Origin: JAFAMS01 sp963715815
GTDB taxonomy: Bacteria > Vulcanimicrobiota > Vulcanimicrobiia > Vulcanimicrobiales > Vulcanimicrobiaceae
Reading direction: 5' to 3'
DNA length: 64,000 bases
Assembly (NCBI GenBank): GCA_963715815.1
Contig: OY970278.1
Coordinates: 2,232,001 to 2,296,000, forward strand
This document shows positions 1-7,151 of this stretch, piece after piece (within the stretch, counting starts at the first letter, position 1; every line of letters starts with the position of its first letter). Both the position numbers and the translations under genes were made by a program. The notes below the pieces were generated by a model that saw only the letters and a list, made by a program, of their open reading frames with translations, did no database searches and was not told the DNA's origin.

Positions 1-509
1 TGCGAAAGATATTTCCAGGTTTGCAATTGCAGCGGATTGCCGCACCACAGCCCGACGACGACGGTCGAAGCGGCGACCGTGCGTGGAACGCCCGCCGCAA
101 GCATTGCCGGAATGCCGATCAAACCGACGAGGATAGCGGCGGGCGCGCTTCCGGTGACCGTTCCAACGAAGATCGCGACGAACCATACTGCAAACGCCAC
201 CGCGTACGGACGATCGCCACCGAGCTCGACGGCTTTGCGCACGAGCGTTTGCGCGATGCCGGTTTCGTCCATCACGGCGCCCAGCCAGCTGCCGAATACG
301 ACCGCGACGATCGTCGCCGCGAGCGCAGTCGCGCCGCTAGCGATGATGCCTCCGAGAATACTGTCATCCGGCTTCCCGATCCACGGAATCCCTAGGATGA
401 TGCCGATGATCACGGCGAGCGACATCAGCGCGAGAGGTGTCGCGAGCTTCTTCGTCATCATCAGGATGACAAAGACGGCCATGGCGGCGAGAAGGAGCAC
501 CCCCGTCAT
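1..509 (-). CDS. Ion-transporter superfamily membrane protein, 3' end outside window
   Basis: N-terminal 169 residues of a polytopic membrane protein that runs off the left edge of the window. The visible part has about four long hydrophobic segments, with Gly/Ala/Ile-rich stretches typical of the DcuC/GntP/citrate-type ion transporter superfamily, including a GTVTGSAPAAILVG segment and a WCGNPLQLQ loop near the edge. The start is the ATG at 507-509, which overlaps the stop of the upstream HExxH gene as ATGA, so the two are translationally coupled. With hydantoinase A upstream, the operon may import and hydrolyse a hydantoin-like or carboxylate compound; the substrate is inference. The family call is by general appearance only. 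Confidence 0.7.
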   Translation of the reverse strand, partial: MTGVLLLAAMAVFVILMMTKKLATPLALMSLAVIIGIILGIPWIGKPDDSILGGIIASGATALAATIVAVVFGSWLGAVMDETGIAQTLVRKAVELGGDRPYAVAFAVWFVAIFVGTVTGSAPAAILVGLIGIPAMLAAGVPRTVAASTVVVGLWCGNPLQLQTWKYLS

Positions 510-862
510 GGCTTGCCCGATTGACGGCTCAAGAGCTCGTTGAGCAGCTCGGGAGATGCGGGCAGATCGAGAAGCTCGCGCGCGAACTTGTGCGCATCCT
601 CTTCACCCTGCGGGCCATGCGCGCTTCCCGAAATCAGATGAAAGCATTCGTGTGCGATCGCGATCTCATCGATATGCTCGGGATCGAATGGCAAATCGTT
701 CGTGATCACGAGCTCGGAGAGCAGCTCCAGCGTATCGAGATAGATCACGATCGTCTTTTCGCGCGGATTGCACTCGGACATGACCCAGCGGTCTTCGCTG
801 ATTCCTCCGCGGCGCTCGATGATCCGGGCGCCCAGGCGTTTGGCGAGTGCGCGCGCGTTCAC
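506..862 (-). CDS. Small HExxH metallopeptidase-like protein
   Basis: A 118-residue soluble protein with an HECFH motif around residue 71, matching the HExxH zinc site of zincin peptidases, inside a helix that begins IAIAHECFH. Nothing else in it is recognised. It resembles the minimal ImmA/IrrE-like or DUF955-type zincin core but is very short. It starts at a GTG (860-862) overlapping the stop of the upstream hydantoinase gene as GTGA, and its own stop overlaps the transporter start, so it is the middle gene of a tightly coupled three-gene operon. The proteolytic role is inferred from the motif only. No signal peptide or membrane segment is visible. Confidence 0.6.
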   Translation of the reverse strand: MNARALAKRLGARIIERRGGISEDRWVMSECNPREKTIVIYLDTLELLSELVITNDLPFDPEHIDEIAIAHECFHLISGSAHGPQGEEDAHKFARELLDLPASPELLNELLSRQSGKP

Positions 863-3027
863 GTGCGATGTTCGGCGACGATGACGCCGGGCTCGGTAGC
901 AGCCAGCGCGCGCAAATGGTCGGATGCGATCGTGACGACGAGCTCCGGATCGACCATCCCGCTCAAGTTGACGATCCGGTCACGCAGCAGCAGATGCAGC
1001 GCCGGCAGCATCTTGCCGGCATCGCCGTACGAGGTCAATGCGTCGAGAATATCACGCAATTCGTCTTCGGCCTGCGCGATCGTCGTCGGAACGATCCGCG
1101 CATGCGGGACGCGCAGACGAATCACGCCTTCGCGGTCGACGACCCGCACGGGATCTTTCACCGTTCCGAAATAGCGCAGCAAACCGGACGGAGCAACGCG
1201 CGTTGTGTACACCGAAAACTGTGGCGTGCTCGCCGCCAACAATAGAGCGCCAGGTGCCGCGCGCATCGACTCGGCTGCGATCGTGCGCCGTTCGTCTTCC
1301 GCAGCTTCGGTAAAGCGAAGGTCGCGCGCCCGCAGCTCCGTCGCTCCGGTGGCCGCCGCGCGAACGATGTTGCGCTGCGAGTCGACACTGACATCGACCT
1401 CGACGCTTTCGCGCGCAGCTCCGGCCGCGACTGCGGCATCTTCCGCTTCCGCGCGCAGCTGCGCGATATCCTCAGCGGTCGGACTCGGGATCATGCGCTC
1501 GACGACGTCGCGCACGAGCGCGAGCGCTACCCCGATCGGCGAGATGACATGCGCGTTTCGTGCAATCCGAAATTCGCAGCCGAGCGCAGTCGCCAGCGCC
1601 GGAACAAGCGCGGCTGCGCCACCGCCACCGCCCACGAGCACCATTCGCTTGAGATCGAGACCGTAGTCGGCAGCCAGACCCTCCACGGTCGAACGTGTCT
1701 TTGCAACGGCAGCGTCGATGACGGTGCGCGCGAGATCGTCAACCGAGGATCCGAAGCGCTCTGCAAGCGGCAGAAATGCGGCGCGCGCACTTTCGGCGTC
1801 GCCTCGTGCCCAGTCGTTTTCTTCAACAAAGCCCGCAATGTTTGCCGCGCACGAGAGCGTCAGGGCGAAGCGCCCACCCGCGGCATCGACCGCAACATAA
1901 TCTTCGGGATCGGACGGCAAGGGCCGGAATTCTATCGCACGCGCGCCGGCGCACGCGCCCGCAGACGCGTATACGGCGTAGTCGAGTCCCGCGATGTGCG
2001 CGCTGCGCGGCCCGACGTCGATCTTTCCGTTGCGGACACGGACCATCGACCCGCCACCGACACCGATCGAACGCACGTCGAGCGATTGCAGAAACGTCCG
2101 GTGACCGCCGAGCATCGCGTAGCGCACTTGGACGCGGCCATCGCGGATCGCCGAGATATCGACGCTCGTCCCGCCGACTTCCAAAAATATTGCGTCGGAG
2201 ACGCGCTCGTACATGAGCGCGCCGGCAACGCCGGCCGCCGGCCCGGAGACCAGCGTCAGTATCGGGCGGCTGCGCAGCTGATCGATTCGCATGACGCCGC
2301 CATCGCCGCGCATGATCATCAACGGCGACGTGATTCCCGCCGCGGCAACGCTCGATTCGACACTGTTGGCCGTTTCGATCATGCGCGGCAAGATTGAAGC
2401 GTTGATGACAGCGGTTCGCGTACGCGTTCGCAAACCATAGAGTTTGCTGATCTCATGGGCCGCAGCCGCGGGTACGTTGGCGCGCTGCGCCGCTTCGACT
2501 ATTGTGTCTTCGGCCGTGGGATCATCGACGCTGTACAAGCCGCTCGCAACGATTACACCCGCGCCCTGCGCCACGAGCAAACGAACTGCCCGATCCGCCT
2601 CTTCTGGGCTCGGCGCCGACGTCGCGAGAAACTCCCGTAGCGAACGCAGATACGTCCCGGGCGCAAGCTCGATAGGTTTGATGAACGTCTGCGAGCGGGC
2701 TCGCAAGCCTTCCAGCCCGCCGCCGATTCCGACGATTCCAACGAGCGCGACGTCGCCCTCGAGCAGCGCGTTGGTCGCTTGCGTCGTGCCGTGCGAAATA
2801 TACTGCACGTCGGATGCCTGTAGATTGTGAGCCGCGAGCAAACGCTGCAGCGCCTCGATGATCCCAGCCGCCACGCCCTGCGGCGAACGATGCGTCGTCG
2901 GAACCTTGACGTGACCGATCAATTCCAGCGAGGTCGCGTCTATTGCAACGGCATCAGTAAACGTGCCGCCGACGTCGATACCGATGCGTATCCCGAGGCT
3001 AGTCCCCAACGTGTTTGCGCGCTTCAT
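859..3027 (-). CDS. Hydantoinase/oxoprolinase family protein, subunit A type
   Basis: About 722 residues. The N-terminus carries the ASKHA-type phosphate motif IGIDVGGTFTDA, followed by SHGTTQATNALLEG, a GPAAGVAGA segment, EVGGTSVDIS and a C-terminal VGGGGGAAALVP motif. These are diagnostic of ATP-dependent N-methylhydantoinase A (HyuA) and 5-oxoprolinase relatives, which open cyclic amides such as hydantoins or 5-oxoproline using ATP. No HyuB subunit is next to it within the window. The start is uncertain: ATG at 3027 is chosen because the family begins just before the glycine motif, but GTG at 3033 or 3072 is possible. It heads an operon with the small HExxH protein and a transporter. Confidence 0.85.
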   Translation of the reverse strand: MKRANTLGTSLGIRIGIDVGGTFTDAVAIDATSLELIGHVKVPTTHRSPQGVAAGIIEALQRLLAAHNLQASDVQYISHGTTQATNALLEGDVALVGIVGIGGGLEGLRARSQTFIKPIELAPGTYLRSLREFLATSAPSPEEADRAVRLLVAQGAGVIVASGLYSVDDPTAEDTIVEAAQRANVPAAAAHEISKLYGLRTRTRTAVINASILPRMIETANSVESSVAAAGITSPLMIMRGDGGVMRIDQLRSRPILTLVSGPAAGVAGALMYERVSDAIFLEVGGTSVDISAIRDGRVQVRYAMLGGHRTFLQSLDVRSIGVGGGSMVRVRNGKIDVGPRSAHIAGLDYAVYASAGACAGARAIEFRPLPSDPEDYVAVDAAGGRFALTLSCAANIAGFVEENDWARGDAESARAAFLPLAERFGSSVDDLARTVIDAAVAKTRSTVEGLAADYGLDLKRMVLVGGGGGAAALVPALATALGCEFRIARNAHVISPIGVALALVRDVVERMIPSPTAEDIAQLRAEAEDAAVAAGAARESVEVDVSVDSQRNIVRAAATGATELRARDLRFTEAAEDERRTIAAESMRAAPGALLLAASTPQFSVYTTRVAPSGLLRYFGTVKDPVRVVDREGVIRLRVPHARIVPTTIAQAEDELRDILDALTSYGDAGKMLPALHLLLRDRIVNLSGMVDPELVVTIASDHLRALAATEPGVIVAEHRT

Positions 3028-3175
3028 GTTCACAAACGGAACGTCCTTGCGGACTGCCGAATGATTGCTCACATGACGAAATCAACCATTACGATGATTC
3101 CGACAATGTTGTTGCTCGGCCGTCGCTATAATCATCACCTAAATGAAATGGTGATGGGCCGAGCGCAAATGGGGG

Positions 3176-3223
3176 CCCCAACTGCTCCGCAGTTGGGGGG
3201 TGCGCAGCCTGGGGCGGAGCACC
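3176..3223 (+). promoter_or_regulatory. Attenuator-like leader with mutually exclusive hairpins before proC
   Basis: A perfect 10-bp stem with a TCC loop occupies 3176-3198. The TGCTCCGC at 3183-3190, which forms part of that hairpin, is also perfectly complementary to GCGGAGCA at 3214-3221, so the two pairings exclude each other. A third pairing, GGTGC (3199-3203) with GCACC (3219-3223), is followed by TTTT. The GGAG in 3216-3219 is the probable ribosome-binding site of proC (ATG at 3231), so the downstream pairings would hide it. The geometry fits a translational or transcriptional switch, though a GC-rich REP-like palindrome is an alternative. No known riboswitch class is recognised. Confidence 0.5.
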
Positions 3224-3230
3224 TTTTAAA

Positions 3231-4034
3231 ATGAAGAAAAAGACGCTCGGGATCGTCGGTGCGGGCGCGATAGGCCAGGCGCTATTGCGCGGCCTGCAAT
3301 CCGGCTCGGCTCCGTTCAAGATTTGGGCTGCAACGCGCACGCCGCAATCCGCGGCGCGCATCGAACGCGATTTCTCTATTACGGCAACCGACGAATACGA
3401 CGAACTCGTACCGGAAACCGACGTCATTCTCGTCTGCGTCAAGCCGGCGCAAATCGATGCCACGCTCGAACGGCTGCGTAAAGCGGAAGTCAAGAAACAC
3501 GCGCTCGTCATCTCCGTCGCGGCCGGTGTACCGATAGCAGCGCTCGAGCACGCGATCGGCGACGACGTCGCCGTTATTCGCGCGATGCCCAATGTCCCCG
3601 CGCTCGTCAGCGAGGGGATGACCGTGATCGCGCGCGGACGTCACGTCACCAAGGATCACGTCTCCGAAGCGACCGACATCTTCAAATCGGTCGGGCGCTG
3701 CATCGAGCTGGCCGAGCATCACCTCAACGCCGTCACCGCCATTAGCGGCTGCGGCCCGGCTTACGTCTTCCTTATTATCGAGGCGCTCGCGGATGCGGGT
3801 GTGAGCGTCGGTCTTCCGCGCGACGTTGCGCGCGAGCTCGTCGCGCAGACGGTTCTCGGAGCCTCAAAAATGGTTCAAGACAGCGAACGGCACCCGGCAG
3901 CGATGCGTGACGACGTCACGACTCCGGCCGGGTGCACGATCGGTGCGCTCTTGGTTCTCGAAGACGGAAAGATCCGTTCCGTACTCGCGCGCGCAATCGC
4001 GGAGGCGACGCGCATCGCAGGCACGTTAGGCTAA
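3231..4034 (+). CDS. proC: Pyrroline-5-carboxylate reductase
   Basis: A 267-residue cytosolic enzyme that reduces 1-pyrroline-5-carboxylate to proline with NAD(P)H, the last step of proline synthesis. The Rossmann motif GIVGAGAIGQA lies at the N-terminus, the VCVKPAQ and RAMPNVPALV motifs are in the middle, and the C-terminal dimerisation domain carries ISGCGPAYVF and the DVTTPAGCTIGAL signature. Length matches the family. The start is the ATG at 3231, preceded by GGAG about 11 bases upstream inside a potential RNA hairpin. It stands alone, divergent from the hydantoinase operon and convergent with the Spy-like gene. Confidence 0.96.
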   Translation: MKKKTLGIVGAGAIGQALLRGLQSGSAPFKIWAATRTPQSAARIERDFSITATDEYDELVPETDVILVCVKPAQIDATLERLRKAEVKKHALVISVAAGVPIAALEHAIGDDVAVIRAMPNVPALVSEGMTVIARGRHVTKDHVSEATDIFKSVGRCIELAEHHLNAVTAISGCGPAYVFLIIEALADAGVSVGLPRDVARELVAQTVLGASKMVQDSERHPAAMRDDVTTPAGCTIGALLVLEDGKIRSVLARAIAEATRIAGTLG

Positions 4035-4035
4035 C

Positions 4036-4389
4036 TTACTGATCTTGTTTGTGGCGTTGCCGCATCGTTTGTAAGCGCTGCTGGAACTTGGCGCGTTGAT
4101 CGGAATTCAGTACCGCCATGATTTCTTGCCGCTGTGCATGCATGCTTTCGCGACGTTGATTTCGATCGGTGATGGTCTGGTTCTGAGCACGATACTTCTG
4201 GCGGATGGATTTGATCTGAGCCTTTTGATTGGGCGAGAGATTCAATCCGCGGAAGAGCGCGTTATGATGATGCCGTTGAGCTGCTGCAGGTGGTGCGGCT
4301 GCCGGTTGTGGTGCCGACTGCGCGAAGGCAGCGCCGGTTTGTATAACCGTCGCGGCGACGATTACGGCGATGGCAGTACGAATGAACAC
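4036..4389 (-). CDS. Spy/CpxP-like periplasmic protein
   Basis: A 117-residue exported protein: an N-terminal signal peptide (hydrophobic AIAVIVAATV, cleavage likely after AFA), an Ala/Pro/His-rich linker, then a helical domain with a LNLSPNQKAQIKSI motif that matches the LTxxQ repeat of Spy/CpxP periplasmic chaperones, and a second weaker copy, LNSDQRAKF. GTG at 4389 is chosen over an upstream ATG because an AGAGGAG ribosome-binding site sits about 6 bases before it. Family members bind unfolded proteins or sense envelope stress. Here there is no neighbouring two-component system, so its role is inferred. It ends one base beyond the convergent proC. Confidence 0.7.
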   Translation of the reverse strand: MFIRTAIAVIVAATVIQTGAAFAQSAPQPAAAPPAAAQRHHHNALFRGLNLSPNQKAQIKSIRQKYRAQNQTITDRNQRRESMHAQRQEIMAVLNSDQRAKFQQRLQTMRQRHKQDQ

Positions 4390-4492
4390 GTGGACTCCTC
4401 TGTCTGACGTGCTCATCGTACTGCCCGTTTATTGCTAGCGCTTTAACTCAGAATTAGAGCCCGGGTAGAAAACGCTGAGAACAGGATTACAG

Positions 4493-4756
4493 CTAGTGGT
4501 TGGTTCCGCTGCTGTTGCCGCTTGTATTCGAACCGGTGGAATTGCTGTTGCCGCTCGTTGAGCTGCCCTGCGATCCAGCCGCGCCCTGGCTTTGCGCCGG
4601 CGGCTGAACGATTGTTGTCGTGTTAGACGTCGTCGCCCACGGATGCCACAAGAGAACTGCAACGATAAGTGCGATGGCGATAACGGCAACGATCGCGACA
4701 CCGGCCGTGCCGCCTCCGCTTTCTACCACTACGGGTCGGTCGGATATGTCTGCCAC
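4493..4756 (-). CDS. Small single-pass membrane protein with Ser/Asn/Gly-rich tail
   Basis: An 87-residue protein with a short acidic N-terminus, one transmembrane segment (about residues 18-41, GVAIVAVIAIALIVAVLLW) and a low-complexity tail rich in Gln, Ser, Gly, Asn and Thr that would lie outside the cytoplasm. The GTG start at 4756 has a strong AGGAGGTG ribosome-binding site 5-6 bases upstream, which supports it as a real gene. No family is recognised. It lies just upstream of the Spy-like gene on the same strand and could share an envelope role. Confidence 0.65.
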   Translation of the reverse strand: MADISDRPVVVESGGGTAGVAIVAVIAIALIVAVLLWHPWATTSNTTTIVQPPAQSQGAAGSQGSSTSGNSNSTGSNTSGNSSGTNH

Positions 4757-4777
4757 TTGGCACCTCCTAGTGAGGCT

Positions 4778-5008
4778 TTACCCGTTTTTTGGAAGGATCG
4801 AGCGATGTTCTGCAATCGAACGCGCGACTGCAGCATCAAGGACCCAACCACGATCGCGCGAGCACGTGCAGACGCGTGGACGCAGTGCGCGGCAACCCAT
4901 ACTATCGTGCGCCCCGATTGCGTGCCCGCATTCGCAAACGACCAACTCTTCAAGAGCTGTCGTCCCCCCGGATACTGTAGATTGAGAATAGCGTCGAACG
5001 GTATCCAT
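4778..5008 (-). CDS. Small Cys/His-rich protein (CxCGH family), copy A
   Basis: A 76-residue protein with the pattern C-x-C-G-H-x4-H-x3-G-C-x7-C-x-C in its centre, a likely structural zinc site, followed by a short helix. The ATG at 5008 is preceded by a GAGGAGG box at 7 bases, so this start is preferred over the longer open frame reaching 5152. A second protein with the same pattern lies 230 bases away on the same strand. Small proteins of this style are common and uncharacterised; function unknown. Confidence 0.6.
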   Translation of the reverse strand: MDTVRRYSQSTVSGGTTALEELVVCECGHAIGAHDSMGCRALRPRVCTCSRDRGWVLDAAVARSIAEHRSILPKNG

Positions 5009-5042
5009 GCAAGAGCCTCCTCGCCCGCAGTGCGATTGAGCG

Positions 5043-5237
5043 ATGGAATACCCCATGACTCTTTGGGGCAAACATACTAGTATGTATCGCCTTCCACCCG
5101 ACGTTCCACCGACGAGTCCCGGCCCGAATCCCGAGCCGATACCACCGGACATGCCGTATCTACCGGATCAGCCGCCGTTTATTCCCGAGGCACCCACGCC
5201 GCCCGACCAACCACCCATGACGGAGCCGTGGAGCTAA
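5043..5237 (+). CDS. Proline-rich small ORF
   Basis: A 64-codon frame whose product is dominated by Pro in runs such as PPDVPPTSPGPNPEP. An alternative ATG lies at about 5082 (MYRLPP). It runs antisense to the upstream extension of copy A, and its stop overlaps the convergent copy B gene by four bases. No convincing ribosome-binding site is seen and the composition may be low-complexity noise, so it is offered as a possible gene only. Confidence 0.35.
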   Translation: MEYPMTLWGKHTSMYRLPPDVPPTSPGPNPEPIPPDMPYLPDQPPFIPEAPTPPDQPPMTEPWS

Positions 5238-5452
5238 GGGCCGCCGAGGTCGATCCATTGCGCGCGAATCGCGTCGCGCTCCACGCCTACCAACCTGTCA
5301 ACCATTTGCGCGCGCGTCAACATGCATTCGCACCGCATCGGCTCGTCGCTCTGCAAGGGTGCAACGCAGCCGTGCCGTCCATGCCACTCGAGATAGTGCC
5401 CACACGGACAGATCAAGATTCGTTCCAGTGACATCTTGCACGTTATCCCCAT
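5234..5452 (-). CDS. Small Cys/His-rich protein (CxCGH family), copy B
   Basis: A frame of up to 72 residues with C-x-C-G-H-x4-H-x3-G-C-x11-C-x-C, the same metal-ligand pattern as copy A at 4778-5008 with a longer spacer. The start could be the ATG at 5452 or the ATG at 5433, where GGGGAT precedes by about 11 bases; the Cys core is unaffected. The two copies share the ligand pattern but little other sequence, so they look like diverged paralogues. Function unknown. Confidence 0.6.
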   Translation of the reverse strand: MGITCKMSLERILICPCGHYLEWHGRHGCVAPLQSDEPMRCECMLTRAQMVDRLVGVERDAIRAQWIDLGGP

Positions 5453-5476
5453 TTCTTAGTGGGGATTAACGGGATA

Positions 5477-6961
5477 TTATGCCGTTTGCATTTGCATGCG
5501 AACTTGCGTGCTTGCGCTATCCGTACGTATTTCGACGCGATCCATCAACGCGCGCATGAGCGGAATGCCGCGTCCGCGTTCTTCTTCTTTTGTCGCCGGA
5601 CGCCAGCGGCCGCAATCTTCGATGTGGACGCGCACGATCGAGTCTTCGAACCGAACGCACAAGCGCACGGTCCCGGGAAGATCGGCGTATGCGTGCTCTA
5701 CGGCGTTGGCGACCGCTTCGCCGACCGCAGTAATGACCGAGAAGCGATGATCGTCTCCTACTCCGTGATCGACCAGGAAGCGCTCGAGACCTCGCCTGAC
5801 GAACGGCGCCGCGAACGGCACGGCCGAGAATACACAATCGAACGTTTCGAGTGCGCGCGGCGGAACGTATAAGGTCATCGTCGCAACGTCGTCGACATTT
5901 GGCTTCGATCCGAAGACGCGGTCTTGCACCGATCGCGCCGGATGCGCTGAAAGGTCGGCGAGCTCGTCGATCGATGCGCTAATTAGCGCGGACTCGCCGA
6001 AAAAGACGTCGCGCTCGAACTCGACGATGCCGTCTGTATAAAGCACGAGCAATGTTCCGGGCGAGAGGGTAAACGTCCACGGTGTGGGCGCCAAATCTTC
6101 GATCACTCCGAGCGGCAAATCGCCGTTCGGTAGCATGAACGCATGGCCGTCGGGGGCGATGACGAGCGGGGGCGGATGGCCGGCGCTCGCGTATGTGAAA
6201 ATCGACGTGCGCGGATCGTAGATGCCGACCAGCGCCGTCACCATCATCGGCGCCGAGCGCAGCATCTGGTTGGCGCGAGCGAGCACTTCGCCCGGGGACC
6301 GCGCATCGTAAGTTGAGGCGCGGACGGCTTGCCGGGCTTCGCCCATCACGACCGCGGCGGAGAGACCGTGCCCGGCGACGTCGCCGATCGAGATGCCGAT
6401 CCGGCCATCCGGAAGCTCGAAGGCGTCATACCAGTCGCCGCCCACGATCGACTCGCCCGCCGCCGGCCGGTATGCCGCGTCGAGGACCGCCGAGGGGTTG
6501 CTAGGGAGAATTTCCGGTAAGAGGGCGCGCTGCAGCGTCTCGGCGACGTGATGTTCGCGGGCGATGGCCTGCGCCGTATCGATGCCGATTGCGATCCGCA
6601 GGGCCAGCTCGTCGGCCAAACTGCGTATCAGACTCGAAGGCCCCTCTCCGCTCCCCGCAAGCCACATGGACCCGTACCGCGCAGGACCACGCCCTCTTAT
6701 AGGGATCTCGAGCGTCCAACCGCTTTCGCGTTCGCCGACCGACGCTGCGATGCGAACCTCGTCCTCGTCGCCGGCAAGTCCTATCCTGCAGCCGTCGACC
6801 CACGCCGGAACAAGCAGCTGCGCGAGAACGGGCAAAGCGCTTTCGATGTCTTCGGCCGGCAATAAGAGACGGCTCGCCGACGATAGGAGTTCGAGAACTC
6901 CCTCAACCGACTGCGTCAGAAGATCGGCATCGGTCACAGCGAGCGCATTGGTTGAACGCAA
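5477..6961 (-). CDS. SpoIIE-type PP2C phosphatase fused to an anti-sigma factor kinase domain
   Basis: About 494 residues in three parts: an N-terminal GAF-like region (roughly 30-150), a PP2C/SpoIIE phosphatase with VGGDWYDAF and ISIGDVAGHG metal-binding segments, and a C-terminal GHKL ATPase with the N-box AVGEAVANAVEHAY, as in RsbW/SpoIIAB kinases. Such proteins control partner-switching sigma-factor pathways by dephosphorylating or phosphorylating an anti-sigma antagonist. Neither a STAS protein nor a sigma factor is adjacent. TTG at 6961 is chosen because AGGGGT lies 6 bases upstream; an open frame continues to 7084 without domain content. It is divergent from the HAMP-array kinase. Confidence 0.85.
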   Translation of the reverse strand: MRSTNALAVTDADLLTQSVEGVLELLSSASRLLLPAEDIESALPVLAQLLVPAWVDGCRIGLAGDEDEVRIAASVGERESGWTLEIPIRGRGPARYGSMWLAGSGEGPSSLIRSLADELALRIAIGIDTAQAIAREHHVAETLQRALLPEILPSNPSAVLDAAYRPAAGESIVGGDWYDAFELPDGRIGISIGDVAGHGLSAAVVMGEARQAVRASTYDARSPGEVLARANQMLRSAPMMVTALVGIYDPRTSIFTYASAGHPPPLVIAPDGHAFMLPNGDLPLGVIEDLAPTPWTFTLSPGTLLVLYTDGIVEFERDVFFGESALISASIDELADLSAHPARSVQDRVFGSKPNVDDVATMTLYVPPRALETFDCVFSAVPFAAPFVRRGLERFLVDHGVGDDHRFSVITAVGEAVANAVEHAYADLPGTVRLCVRFEDSIVRVHIEDCGRWRPATKEEERGRGIPLMRALMDRVEIRTDSASTQVRMQMQTA

Positions 6962-7095
6962 ACGACTACCCCTGCAGGTATATCGCCGTTCTGCCCACAC
7001 GAGCGAGAGGCCAAACGCGCTGTGTATCGTTTTGACCACTGATCTACGTTTAAGCGCTCCCGCTTTCGGGTATTTTGCGGGCAAACTAGCCAGTC

Positions 7096-7128
7096 GAGGC
7101 GTGCGCTTTCCCCATGGGAAGACGCCTC
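7096..7128 (+). promoter_or_regulatory. Two-step hairpin in the HAMP-kinase leader
   Basis: GAGGCGT (7096-7102) pairs perfectly with ACGCCTC (7122-7128). Inside that stem CTTTCCC can pair with GGGAAG around an AT-rich loop. The hairpin ends 24 bases before the ATG at 7152 and lies between two divergent genes, so it could act on either. It has no run of T typical of a terminator. Function unknown. Confidence 0.35.
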
Positions 7129-7151
7129 CTTTCTGACTTCACGGAGTGCTT

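Noticed and set aside
3089..3592. 167-codon minus-strand frame over proC
   Set aside because: Antisense to a clear proC and running through the GC-rich leader palindrome; no domain features.
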